The translations under genes were made by a program, and so were the position numbers. The notes below the pieces were generated by a model. It did not search any database. It saw only the letters and a list, made by a program, of their open reading frames with translations, and had not been told where the DNA came from. Shown here one piece after another: positions 24,898 through 33,246 of a stretch of DNA of 64,000 nucleotides. The stretch spans positions 1-64,000 of the forward strand of contig DASXYG010000026.1 in the NCBI GenBank assembly GCA_036502625.1, read 5' to 3'. The DNA is from DASXYG01 sp036502625 (GTDB lineage: Bacteria > Actinomycetota > Actinomycetes > Streptosporangiales > Streptosporangiaceae). Position 1 is the first letter of the stretch. Each line of letters begins with the position of its first letter.

Positions 24898-24930
24898 GTA
24901 CGCGATGCGTACGATCGCCGGGCGGTTGCC

Positions 24931-24936
24931 TACCCT
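24931..24936 (+). promoter_or_regulatory. -10 box TACCCT, leaderless amidotransferase gene
   Basis: TACCCT ends seven bases before the ATG at 24944; no ribosome site is present. Confidence 0.5.
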
Positions 24937-24943
24937 GGTCCCC

Positions 24944-25693
24944 ATGCGACAGGTCCTGGTGGTGGAACACGCCGCTGACGGCGGCCTCGGGCACTTCGAT
25001 CCCTGGCTGCGCGAAGCCGGCGTCGAGCCGGTCGTGGCCCGGCCGTACACGGGGGCGCCGCTGCCCGCGCTCGACGGCTACGACGGGCTGATCGTGCTCG
25101 GCGGCGAGATGGGCGCCTGGGACGACGACGCCGCGCCGTGGCTGCCCGGTGTGCGCGCCCGGCTGTCCGAGGGCGTGCGCGAGGGGCGCGCGGTGCTCGG
25201 CATCTGCCTGGGCGCGCAGCTCCTGACCGCGGCCTGCGGCGGCCGGGTGGCGCCCGCGGCCGAGGTGCCCGGCGCGGACGCGGAGATCGGCGTCGTCGAC
25301 ATCACGGTGGACGCCGCGGGCGACCGGCTCCTCGACCCGCTCACCGGGACGATCCCGGTCACCCAGTGGCACTACGACATGATCGCCGAGCCCCCGCCGG
25401 GGGCCGTCGCGCTCGCGCACAGCCCGGCCTGCCCGTACGAGGCGTACCGGCTGGGCGACCGCGCCTGGGGCGTCCAGTTCCACCCCGAGGTCCGCCGCGC
25501 CGACTTCGACACGTGGAACACCGCGGGCCTGGACACGCTCACGTCGCGCGGGTTGACGCCCGAGGCGCTGCTGGCCGCGTACGACGCCCGCGCCGCGGAG
25601 ATCCGCGCCGCCGCCCGCCGCGTCGCCCACGCCTTCGCCGCCGAGATCACCGCCCGGGACCGCGGCGAGGTGCCGGACAGCCGCGTGCCATAG
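24944..25693 (+). CDS. Class I glutamine amidotransferase (GMP-synthase-like)
   Basis: A 249-residue stand-alone GATase1 domain. The nucleophile Cys sits in LGICLGAQLL and the His/Glu of the triad in VQFHPEVR, so hydrolysis of glutamine or a glutamyl compound is expected. No synthetase partner domain is present. Proteins of this group near glnA2/glnE could be gamma-glutamyl hydrolases, but the substrate is unknown. The ATG at 24944 is preferred because the next bases encode MRQVLVVEH and a -10 box lies seven bases upstream; an in-frame ATG lies at 24905. It is nine bases before glnE. Confidence 0.85.
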   Translation: MRQVLVVEHAADGGLGHFDPWLREAGVEPVVARPYTGAPLPALDGYDGLIVLGGEMGAWDDDAAPWLPGVRARLSEGVREGRAVLGICLGAQLLTAACGGRVAPAAEVPGADAEIGVVDITVDAAGDRLLDPLTGTIPVTQWHYDMIAEPPPGAVALAHSPACPYEAYRLGDRAWGVQFHPEVRRADFDTWNTAGLDTLTSRGLTPEALLAAYDARAAEIRAAARRVAHAFAAEITARDRGEVPDSRVP

Positions 25694-25696
25694 CGT
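25691..25696 (+). promoter_or_regulatory. -10 box TAGCGT, leaderless glnE
   Basis: TAGCGT overlaps the stop of the amidotransferase gene and ends six bases before the glnE GTG. glnE could therefore be transcribed alone as well as by read-through. Confidence 0.45.
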
Positions 25697-25702
25697 TGGA
25701 GC

Positions 25703-28700
25703 GTGCAGCAACCGCAGAGGACGAGCACCCTCACCGGGCGGCTCGCCCGGCTCGGGTTCGCCGACGGCGACTCCGCGAGCGTGCTGATCACCGAGGCCGG
25801 GCTTGAGGCCGACTCCCCGGTGCTCGACGCCTGCGCGGCCGCCGCCGACCCCGACCAGGCGCTCGACGGGCTCGCCCGGCTGCTCGCGGTGCTTCCGGAC
25901 GACCGGCGCGCCGACCTCCGCGCGGCGCTCGACGACGACGAGGGCCTGCGCACCCGGCTGACCGCCGTGCTCGGCGCCAGCGTCGCGCTCGGCGACCACC
26001 TCGTACGCCACCCCGCCGACTGGCGGGTGCTGCTCGGCCGCGACGCGCTGCGCGCCCCCGAGCCGGGCCAGGCGCGCACGGCGCTGCTGTACGCGGTCGA
26101 CGCCGACCCGTACGCCCCCGAGCCCGTCGGCGACCCGGGCGGCGCGCCGAACGGCACCGCGCGCCTGCACCACGCGTACCGTACGCGCGTCCTCCACCTG
26201 GCCGGCCGCGACCTGACCGGCGCCACCACGTTCGACGCCGTCGCCGCCGAACTCGCCGACCTCGCGTCCGCCGCGGTCGAGGCGGCACTCGCCCTGGCCC
26301 GCGCCGAGGTCACCGGCGACTGCCGCCTCGCGGTGATCGGCCTCGGCAAATGCGGCGCCGGCGAACTGAACTACGTCAGCGACGTCGACGTGGTCTTCGT
26401 CGCCGAGCCCCGCGATCCGGGCGTTGATGAGGCCGCCGCCCTGGCCGCCGCGACCCGCCTCGCCGCGGCCACCATGCGGATCTGCTCCCAGGGACCCGAG
26501 GCGCCGTGGCAGGTCGACGCGGCGTTGCGGCCCGAGGGGAAGGCCGGGCCGCTGGTCCGTACGCTCGACAGCCACCTCGCGTACTACCGCCGCTGGGCCA
26601 AGACCTGGGAGTTCCAGGCGCTGCTCAAGGCCAGGCCCATCGCCGGCGACGCCGAGCTCGGCCGCGCGTACGCCGACGCCGTCGCGCCCCTGGTGTGGCA
26701 GGCGGCGGGCCGCGACCACTTCGTCGAGGACGTCCAGGCCATGCGCCGCCGCGTCGAGGAGAACGTGCCGGGCGAGGCGGACCGCCAGCTCAAGCTCGGC
26801 CCCGGCGGCCTGCGCGACGTCGAGTTCGCCGTCCAGCTCCTGCAGCTCGTCCACGGCCGTACGGACCCCAAGCTCCGCGTCGCCGGCACCCTGGACGCCC
26901 TCACGGCCCTCGGCGCCGGCGGCTACGTCGGCCGCGAGGACGCCGCCACCCTCGCCGAGGCGTACCGCTTCCTCCGCGGCGTCGAACACCTCCTGCAGTT
27001 GCACCGCCTCCGCCGCACCCACGTCGTCCCCGACGACCAAGCCGACCTACGCCGCCTCGGCCGCGCCCTCCACCTCCGCACAGCCAACACACGCACGAGC
27101 GACCCGGTCCCGACACGCACGGGCGACCCGGCCCGCACGGGCACGGGCGACTCCGCGCCAGCGCGTACGAGCGACCCGGCCCGGACACGTACGGCCGACC
27201 CCGCGTCGCGCACGGGCGATCCCGCACACGCGCGCACGGGCGACTCCGCGCAGTCGCGTACGGGCGACCCGGCCTCAACGCGTACCGGCGATCCCGCGCA
27301 GTCGCGTACGGGCGACCCCGCCGCCGCGTTCGTCGCGGCCTGGCGGCGGCAGGCGCGCGAGGTGCGCCGCATCCACGAGAAGCTGTTCTACCGCCCGCTG
27401 CTGCGCGCCGTCGCCCAGCTCCCCGGCGACGAGGCCCGCCTGACCACCGAGGACGCCCGCGTACGCCTGGAAGCCCTCGGCTACACCGACCCCGCGGGCG
27501 CGCTCGGCCACATCCAGGCGCTGACGTCCGGGGTCACGCGCCGCGCCGCGATCCAGCGCACGCTGCTGCCCGTCCTGCTCGGCTGGTTCGCCGACGCCGC
27601 CGACCCGGACGCCGGCCTGCTCGGGTTCCGCCGCGTCAGCGACGCCCTCGGCACCACCCCGTGGTACCTCCGCCTGCTGCGCGACGACGACGCCGTAGCC
27701 CGCCGCCTGGCCCGCGTCCTGGCGTCCAGCTCCTACGCCACCGAACTCCTGCTCCGCGCCCCCGAAGCGGTCGCCATGCTGTCCTCGGACACCGAACTGG
27801 CCCCCCGCGACCGCACCGCCCTGACGGCCGAGGCCGTAGCCGCCGCCCGCCGCCACGACGACCCCGCCGCCGCGGTAGCCGCCGTACGCTCCCTCCGCCG
27901 CCGAGAACTCCTCCGCACCGCGGTCGCCGACCTCCTGAACCGCCTCTCCGTAACCGAAACAGGCAACGCCCTAACAGCGGTCTCCGCCGCCACCATCACC
28001 GCCGCCCTAGACGTAGCCACCCGCACCATCACCCCTCCCGCCACCACGTCCACCACCCCTCCCGCCACCTCCTCCGGCGACGCCTCCTCAGCTCCACCCC
28101 CCACCCCGCCCGGCGACGCGTCCGCTGCCCCGCCCGCCACCTCTCCCGGCGGAGCGCCCGGAACCCCCTCCACCCCCGCCCCGCCCCGCACCGGGCTCCC
28201 CATGCGGATGGCGGTGATCGGGATGGGGCGGTTCGGTGGGCATGAGACCGGATACGGCAGTGACGCGGATGTCATGTTCGTCTACGAACCGGAACCGGGC
28301 GCCGATGACGAGGAGGCCGCGCGTACGGCCCGGGCCGTCGCCGAGGAGACGCGGCGTCTCCTGGCCCTGCCCGCCCCCGACCCGCCGCTGCACCTCGACG
28401 CCGACCTCCGCCCCGAGGGCCGCCAAGGCCCGCTGACCCGGTCGCTCGCCTCGTACGCCGCGTACTACGACCGCTGGTCCGCCCCCTGGGAGAGCCAGGC
28501 GCTCATCCGCGCCGAACCCGTCGCCGGCGACCCGGACCTGGGCGCGCGCTTCACCGAGCTGATCGACGCCTACCGCTGGCCCGCGCACGAGCTCACGGAC
28601 GCCGAACTGATCCACATCCGCCGCCTGAAGGCCCGCATGGAGGCCGAGCGCCTGCCCCGCGGCGCCGACCCCGCCACGCACACCAAGCTCGGCCCCGGCG

Positions 28701-29062
28701 GTCTGTCCGACGTCGAGTGGACGGTCCAGCTCCTCCAGCTCCGCCACGCCCACACCATCCCCGAAATGCGCACCACCCGTACGCTCACGGCCCTCGACGC
28801 GGCCACCTCAGCCGGCCTCATCGACCCCGCGGACGCCGAGATCCTCTCCGACGCCTGGCGCCTCGCCACCCGGATCCGCGGCGGCATCATGCTCACCCGC
28901 GGCAAGGCCGGCGACAGCATCCCCGCTAACCTCCGCGAACGCGCCCGCCTCGCCGGCGCCATCGGCTACGACCCCGCGGACGTCCAGCACATGATCGAGG
29001 ACTACCTCCGCGCCACCCGCCGCGCCCGCACCGTCATGGAACGCCTCTTCTACGACGGCTGA
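25703..29062 (+). CDS. glnE: Bifunctional glutamine-synthetase adenylyltransferase/adenylyl-removase
   Basis: A 1119-residue GlnE that attaches and removes AMP on glutamine synthetase according to nitrogen status. The N-terminal adenylyl-removing nucleotidyltransferase has GLGKCGAGELNYVSDVDVVF and LKLGPGGLRDVEFAVQ. The C-terminal adenylylating domain has GMGRFGGHETGYGSDADVMF and TKLGPGGLSDVEWTVQ. Actinobacterial GlnE is usually about 1000 residues; the excess comes from two inserts. The first, about residues 463-541, is ten near-identical xRTGDPAx octapeptides at the end of the first domain. The second, about 779-833, is Thr/Ser/Pro-rich just before the second catalytic domain. Both halves otherwise look intact and in frame. 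The target is probably GlnA1. Confidence 0.95.
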   Translation: MQQPQRTSTLTGRLARLGFADGDSASVLITEAGLEADSPVLDACAAAADPDQALDGLARLLAVLPDDRRADLRAALDDDEGLRTRLTAVLGASVALGDHLVRHPADWRVLLGRDALRAPEPGQARTALLYAVDADPYAPEPVGDPGGAPNGTARLHHAYRTRVLHLAGRDLTGATTFDAVAAELADLASAAVEAALALARAEVTGDCRLAVIGLGKCGAGELNYVSDVDVVFVAEPRDPGVDEAAALAAATRLAAATMRICSQGPEAPWQVDAALRPEGKAGPLVRTLDSHLAYYRRWAKTWEFQALLKARPIAGDAELGRAYADAVAPLVWQAAGRDHFVEDVQAMRRRVEENVPGEADRQLKLGPGGLRDVEFAVQLLQLVHGRTDPKLRVAGTLDALTALGAGGYVGREDAATLAEAYRFLRGVEHLLQLHRLRRTHVVPDDQADLRRLGRALHLRTANTRTSDPVPTRTGDPARTGTGDSAPARTSDPARTRTADPASRTGDPAHARTGDSAQSRTGDPASTRTGDPAQSRTGDPAAAFVAAWRRQAREVRRIHEKLFYRPLLRAVAQLPGDEARLTTEDARVRLEALGYTDPAGALGHIQALTSGVTRRAAIQRTLLPVLLGWFADAADPDAGLLGFRRVSDALGTTPWYLRLLRDDDAVARRLARVLASSSYATELLLRAPEAVAMLSSDTELAPRDRTALTAEAVAAARRHDDPAAAVAAVRSLRRRELLRTAVADLLNRLSVTETGNALTAVSAATITAALDVATRTITPPATTSTTPPATSSGDASSAPPPTPPGDASAAPPATSPGGAPGTPSTPAPPRTGLPMRMAVIGMGRFGGHETGYGSDADVMFVYEPEPGADDEEAARTARAVAEETRRLLALPAPDPPLHLDADLRPEGRQGPLTRSLASYAAYYDRWSAPWESQALIRAEPVAGDPDLGARFTELIDAYRWPAHELTDAELIHIRRLKARMEAERLPRGADPATHTKLGPGGLSDVEWTVQLLQLRHAHTIPEMRTTRTLTALDAATSAGLIDPADAEILSDAWRLATRIRGGIMLTRGKAGDSIPANLRERARLAGAIGYDPADVQHMIEDYLRATRRARTVMERLFYDG
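27089..27325 (+). repeat. In-frame 24-bp tandem repeat inside glnE
   Basis: Ten head-to-tail units code for the octapeptide xRTGDPAx; nine are 24 bp and the sixth is 21 bp. Synonymous drift between units is modest, and Gly/Ser/Ala and Pro/Ser swaps occur. The reading frame is kept throughout. It lies between LGRALHLR and FVAAWRRQAREV, which are normally almost adjacent in GlnE. Confidence 0.95.
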
Positions 29063-29070
29063 CGCGCGCG

Positions 29071-30051
29071 TCACCCCTGCGCGGCCAGCAGTGCGTCGCC
29101 GGCCGCCGTCCGGTAGTAGAGGACCGTGCGGCCCGTGCGGCGGCGGGCGATCAGGCGGGCGTCGCGGAGGATCTTGAGGTGGCGGCCGACCGAGCCGAGG
29201 GGTTGGCCCGTTACGGCGACTAGTTGGCTCGTGGTCGCGGGGGTGGCGAGGAGGGTCAGGACCGTGGCGCGGGCGGGGCCCAGGAGGCGGGCGAGGGCGT
29301 CCGGCGCGGGGGGACGGCCCGCGTCGGCGAGGGTGCCCGCGCACGGGTAGACGAGTCCGTACCGGCCGCGGGGTGCGGCGGGCTCCGCGACGTCCCAGGT
29401 GACCCAGCCGTGGTTCGGGGTGACCGGGATGAACGTCAGGGGTGCGCCGGAGATGTCGCGGGGCGGGTTGTCGCGGGCGTTGATCCGCAGGCGGCCGCCG
29501 CCGAGCCAGCGCGTCGCGGGGCCGAGGTCGTCGAGCGCGGACGCCCAGCCGCCGCGGCTCAGCGCGCGTACGCGGGCGACGATGTCGGCTTCCATGATCG
29601 CCCGCCGCCGCGACCACGTGGGCAGCACGGTCTCCACCGCGACCCACTCCAGCAGGCCGGCCATCCGCTCCGGCAGATCGTCCCGCTCCAGCTCAGCGGG
29701 CAGCGGCCCCCCGAGCGACATCCGCAGATCGGCACGCGCCACGTCCGCCGCCGTCGCCCGTACGCGCCCCAGCTCCGCGGCAAGTGCCGGTTCCGTCTCG
29801 GACGGCGGATGCGACACGAAGTCGGCGATCCAGCCGCGGCCGAACACCGCGCGTACGAGGCGCGCCGTCACGGGATCGGCGGCGAGCCGGGCGCGGTACG
29901 CGGGCAGGTGCGCGGTGAGCCAGGCGCGCTCGCCGGGGTCCGCTGCCGTCTCGCGGCTCAGCGTCATGAGGCACGCGAGCGTCTCGGCCAGCGGTGACGC
30001 GACGAACCTGCCGCCCGCGAGCGTGTCGGCGTCCACCCGCCACCAGCCCAT
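29071..30051 (-). CDS. ArsR-type winged-helix regulator, second copy of the module
   Basis: A 326-residue paralogue-like counterpart of the regulator at 19037-20020. A large N-terminal domain (about 1-240) precedes a C-terminal winged helix, TSQLVAVTGQPLGSVGRHLKILRDARLIARRRTGRTVLYYRT. No ArsR metal site is visible. GGGGAGG lies eight bases before the ATG, with a TAATGT -10 box at 30071-30076 (minus strand) upstream. It diverges from an MFS gene across a palindromic operator and ends nine bases from glnE. Confidence 0.85.
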   Translation of the reverse strand: MGWWRVDADTLAGGRFVASPLAETLACLMTLSRETAADPGERAWLTAHLPAYRARLAADPVTARLVRAVFGRGWIADFVSHPPSETEPALAAELGRVRATAADVARADLRMSLGGPLPAELERDDLPERMAGLLEWVAVETVLPTWSRRRAIMEADIVARVRALSRGGWASALDDLGPATRWLGGGRLRINARDNPPRDISGAPLTFIPVTPNHGWVTWDVAEPAAPRGRYGLVYPCAGTLADAGRPPAPDALARLLGPARATVLTLLATPATTSQLVAVTGQPLGSVGRHLKILRDARLIARRRTGRTVLYYRTAAGDALLAAQG

Positions 30052-30052
30052 C

Positions 30053-30072
30053 GTTTCGCCTCCCCGCGAAAC
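30053..30072. promoter_or_regulatory. Operator between the second ArsR/MFS pair
   Basis: GTTTCGC-N6-GCGAAAC is a perfect 7-bp inverted repeat between the -10 box and start codon of the regulator gene. Self-repression and control of the divergent MFS gene are inferred. Confidence 0.6.
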
Positions 30073-30110
30073 ATTAGCGGCCGCTCCTGTACGGCCGGAA
30101 ACTCCACCGC

Positions 30111-31292
30111 ATGCACACGTACCGGGACCTCTTCCGCACCCCCGAGTTCACGCCGCTGTTCGGTACGAGCACCCTGCAGGTCGCCGCCCAGACCGTGAGC
30201 GGCCTCGCGCTCGGCACCCTCGTCTACTCGGCGACCGGATCGCCGCTGCTGTCCGCGCTCAGCATGTTCGGCCCGTCGCTGGCGCAGGTGCTCGGCGCGA
30301 CCCTGCTGCTGTCCGCCGCCGACCGCCTCGCACCGCGCGCCGCGCTGAGCGGCCTGGCACTGCTGTTCGCCCTGGGTACGGCCGCGCAGGCGGTGCCGGG
30401 ACTGCCCATATCGGCGATCTTCGGCATCGTCGTGGCACTCGGCGTGCTGGCCTCGCTCGGCGGCGGCGTACGTTTCGGCCTCCTCAACGAGGTCCTGACC
30501 CGCGACGGCTACCTGCTCGGCCGCTCGGTGCTCAACATGGCGGTGGGAACCACGCAGATCTGCGGCTACGCGGTCGGCGGCGTCCTCGTGGCCACCCTGT
30601 CGCCACGCGGCACCCTGCTCGCCGCCGCGGCCCTCTACGCGGCGGCGTCCGCGGCCGCCGGATTCGGCCTCTCCCGGCGCCCGCCACGCGTCTCCGGCCG
30701 CCCGTCCATCGCCGCCACCTGGCGTACGAACGCGCGCCTGTGGTCCTCGGTGCCGCGCCGCTACGTCTACCTGGCCCTGTGGGTCCCCAACGGCCTGATC
30801 GTCGGCTGCGAATCGCTCTTCGTCCCGTACGCCCCGGGCCACGCCGGCGCCCTCTTCGCCGCGGCGGCGGCAGGCATGCTGACGGGCGACATCCTCGCGG
30901 GCCGCCTCATCCCCGCGTCCTGGCGCCGCCGCCTGGGCGCCCCCCTCCGCCTCCTCCTGGCCGCCCCGTACCTGGCCTTCGCGACATCCCCGCCGTTCCC
31001 GCTGGCCATCGCCGCGGTCGCCCTGGCCTCCATCGGCTACGCGGCGAGCCTCCTCCTCCAGGAACGCCTGATGGCCCTGACCCCCGACCCCCTGAGCGGC
31101 CACGCCCTCGGCCTCCACTCCTCAGGAATGCTCACCATGCAGGGCCTCGGCGCCGCCGCCGCGGGAGCGATCGCCGACCACACGTCCCCGTCGACCGCGA
31201 TGACCGTGATGGCCGCGATCTCGGTAGCCGCGACCCTCGCCCTGGCCCCGGGCCTGCGCCGCCCCCTGCCCGCCACGGTCCCCGTACGGTGA
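30111..31292 (+). CDS. MFS transporter partner of the ArsR-type regulator
   Basis: A 393-residue major-facilitator permease with about 12 TM helices and short loops. It differs from the MFS at 17673-19016 in lacking the long N-tail, and motif A is degenerate (LLLSAADRLAPRAALS). Substrate unknown; the divergent regulator suggests inducible efflux. The ATG at 30111 has no good ribosome site. It converges on the TetR gene with only nine bases between. Confidence 0.85.
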   Translation: MHTYRDLFRTPEFTPLFGTSTLQVAAQTVSGLALGTLVYSATGSPLLSALSMFGPSLAQVLGATLLLSAADRLAPRAALSGLALLFALGTAAQAVPGLPISAIFGIVVALGVLASLGGGVRFGLLNEVLTRDGYLLGRSVLNMAVGTTQICGYAVGGVLVATLSPRGTLLAAAALYAAASAAAGFGLSRRPPRVSGRPSIAATWRTNARLWSSVPRRYVYLALWVPNGLIVGCESLFVPYAPGHAGALFAAAAAGMLTGDILAGRLIPASWRRRLGAPLRLLLAAPYLAFATSPPFPLAIAAVALASIGYAASLLLQERLMALTPDPLSGHALGLHSSGMLTMQGLGAAAAGAIADHTSPSTAMTVMAAISVAATLALAPGLRRPLPATVPVR

Positions 31293-31301
31293 AAACGCGC
31301 T

Positions 31302-31895
31302 CTAGTCCCGGGCCGTGTCCTGGTAGTGGGACCAGCCCTCGTCGAGGAGGCGGAAGCCGGCGGTGATGGTCGACTCCGGGTCGGTGTCGCGGGTGGCGAT
31401 GAGCTGGATGTGGAGGGCGAACCGGACGTAGAAGCGGATCTCGTCGCTGGGTTCCGTGAGGCCGAACTCCTCGGTGATCGCGGCGACCAAGGCGTCCTCG
31501 TGGTGGAACCACATGCGTTCCGCGTACTCGACGAGGGCCGGGGTGTCCTCCATGAGGGTGAGGATCCGGCTCTGGGGGCCGGACTTCATCTCGGCGATCT
31601 CGGCGAGGTAGTGCGCCTTCAGCGCGTCCGAGATCGCCGTTCCCGGCGCCCGTCCGCTGACGGCGGCCACGAGCCGCGCGTGCCGCTCGTCCTCGTCGCT
31701 GAAGACGAGCGCCTCCTTCTGGGGGAAGTGCGTGAAGACGGTCTTGGGTGAGACGTCCGCCTCGTCGGCGATCTCCCGGACCGTGACCGCGTCGAAGCCG
31801 CGATCGAGGAAGAGCGCCGTCGCCGCGTCCACGATCGCCGCGCGCGTCGCGGCCTTCTTCCGCTCGCGCCGTCCCGCGGCCGCTCCGTCAACCAT
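31302..31895 (-). CDS. TetR-family regulator
   Basis: A 197-residue TetR protein. A basic N-tail (GRRERKKAATR) precedes the HTH with the motif VREIADEADVSPKTVFTHFPQKEALVF (about residues 40-66), and a helical ligand domain follows. It diverges from the SGNH hydrolase gene, whose promoter overlaps an inverted repeat, so it is the probable repressor of that gene. AGGA precedes the ATG at 31895. Confidence 0.88.
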   Translation of the reverse strand: MVDGAAAGRRERKKAATRAAIVDAATALFLDRGFDAVTVREIADEADVSPKTVFTHFPQKEALVFSDEDERHARLVAAVSGRAPGTAISDALKAHYLAEIAEMKSGPQSRILTLMEDTPALVEYAERMWFHHEDALVAAITEEFGLTEPSDEIRFYVRFALHIQLIATRDTDPESTITAGFRLLDEGWSHYQDTARD

Positions 31896-31929
31896 GGCCC
31901 GATCCTACTAACGCCGCGCTCCAACTACA

Positions 31930-31957
31930 TTGACGGTAAAACTAGTCTCGATATACT
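31930..31957 (+). promoter_or_regulatory. Strong sigma70-type promoter of the SGNH hydrolase gene
   Basis: TTGACG (31930-31935), a 16-base spacer and TATACT (31952-31957) make a near-consensus promoter, rare in this GC-rich window. Transcription should begin near 31964, about 30 bases before the ATG. Confidence 0.75.
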
Positions 31958-31968
31958 TAGTGATCGAG
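31947..31968. promoter_or_regulatory. Inverted repeat overlapping the -10 box
   Basis: CTCGAT-N10-ATCGAG brackets the TATACT box and probable transcription start, where a bound TetR dimer would block initiation. Confidence 0.45.
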
Positions 31969-31994
31969 TGAAGCTAATCGGAGAGATCGCGACC

Positions 31995-33179
31995 ATGACC
32001 GAGGACATCGCCACCGAGTTCGGCTGGGTTCGTAGCTGGGGCGCGTCGCCGCAGGCGCCGGAGGGCTCGGTCATGGCCGTCGCGCCCTTCGAGGACGCGA
32101 CATTGCGCCAGGTGGTCCGCGTCAGCGGGGGCGGGCGTCGCGTGCGCGTCCGCGTCAGCAACGAGTACGGGACCGCGCCGCTGGCCATCGGCGCCGCGCA
32201 CGTCGCGATCGCGGCGCCCGATGACGGGATCCGGGCCGGAAGCGACCGTACGCTGACCTTCGGCGGCCGTCCGTCCGTCTCCGTCCCGGCGGGCGCGCCG
32301 GTCCTGAGCGACCCGGTCGACCTGCCTGTTCCCGAACTCTCGCGCCTGACGATCAGCCTCTACGTGCCGGACCGGGTTGAGTCCTGCACGTGCCACGGGA
32401 CCGACAACGCGCCCGGCTGGATCCTCCCCGGCGACGCGACCGCCCTCGCGGCACTGCCCGAGAACGCCGAACCGCTCCCAACACCGGCCCTCATCTCCGC
32501 CGTCGAGGTGCTGCCCGACGCCCCGACGAGGTCCGTCGTCGTTCTCGGGGACTCCCGTGCCGACGGGATCGGCTCGACACCCGGCGCCGACCGGCGCTGG
32601 ACGGACGTGCTCGCCGAGCGCCTGGCCGAGCGCGGCGGGCGGACGCGCTGCGTGGTGAACCAGGGCATCGGCGGCAACCGCATGCTCGCCGACGGGTTCG
32701 GCGCGGCGGCCCTCGCCCGCTTCGACCGGGACGTCCTCGCGACACCGGGCCTCGGCCACGTGGTGATCACGGTGGGCAACGACATCGTCATCTCCTACGC
32801 CCCGCGCGACGAGGAGACGGCCGGATTCCTGGAGATGTTCCCCGGCGAGCCGGCCACGGCGGACGACATCATCGCCGCCCACCTCCAGTTGGCCGCCCGC
32901 GCCCACGCGAACGGTGTGAAGGCGTACGCCGCGACCATCGCACCGTACGGCCGCTCGGAGATGTACTCACCCCAAGGCGACCGCGCGCGCGAGCGGGTCA
33001 ACGCGTGGATCCGTACGAGCGGCGCGTTCGACGGCGTGCTCGACTTCGACGCCGTCTGGCGTGATCCGGCCGACCCCGCACGCATCCGCGACGACCTCCA
33101 CGCCGGCGACCACCTCCACGGCAACGACGCCGGCTACAAGGCCCTCGCGGACGCCATCGACCTCTCCCTATTCGACTGA
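31995..33179 (+). CDS. SGNH/GDSL-family hydrolase
   Basis: A 394-residue esterase-type hydrolase resembling SGNH proteins that begin WVRSWGASPQAP. Block I carries the nucleophile Ser in VVVLGDSRADGIG, block II NQGIGGNRML, block III VITVGNDIV (Asn), and block V DHLHGNDAGY with the catalytic Asp and His. The first Ile/Leu after GDS is Arg here. Unlike many relatives it lacks an obvious signal peptide when started at the ATG at 31995, which has GGAGAG nine bases upstream; GTG 31968 would add nine residues. Likely cytosolic; substrate unknown, perhaps an acylated or acetylated glycan. Confidence 0.87.
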   Translation: MTEDIATEFGWVRSWGASPQAPEGSVMAVAPFEDATLRQVVRVSGGGRRVRVRVSNEYGTAPLAIGAAHVAIAAPDDGIRAGSDRTLTFGGRPSVSVPAGAPVLSDPVDLPVPELSRLTISLYVPDRVESCTCHGTDNAPGWILPGDATALAALPENAEPLPTPALISAVEVLPDAPTRSVVVLGDSRADGIGSTPGADRRWTDVLAERLAERGGRTRCVVNQGIGGNRMLADGFGAAALARFDRDVLATPGLGHVVITVGNDIVISYAPRDEETAGFLEMFPGEPATADDIIAAHLQLAARAHANGVKAYAATIAPYGRSEMYSPQGDRARERVNAWIRTSGAFDGVLDFDAVWRDPADPARIRDDLHAGDHLHGNDAGYKALADAIDLSLFD

Positions 33180-33189
33180 CCCACGACGA

Positions 33190-33230
33190 CCGCCGGCCGC
33201 GCCCCCTCCAGGAGGAAGCACGGCCGGCGG
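33190..33230. terminator. Bidirectional terminator hairpin
   Basis: CCGCCGGCCG pairs with CGGCCGGCGG, with an inner CTCC/GGAG pair, between convergent SGNH hydrolase and glnA1 genes. Confidence 0.65.
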
Positions 33231-33246
33231 CTCGCGATGACACCCC

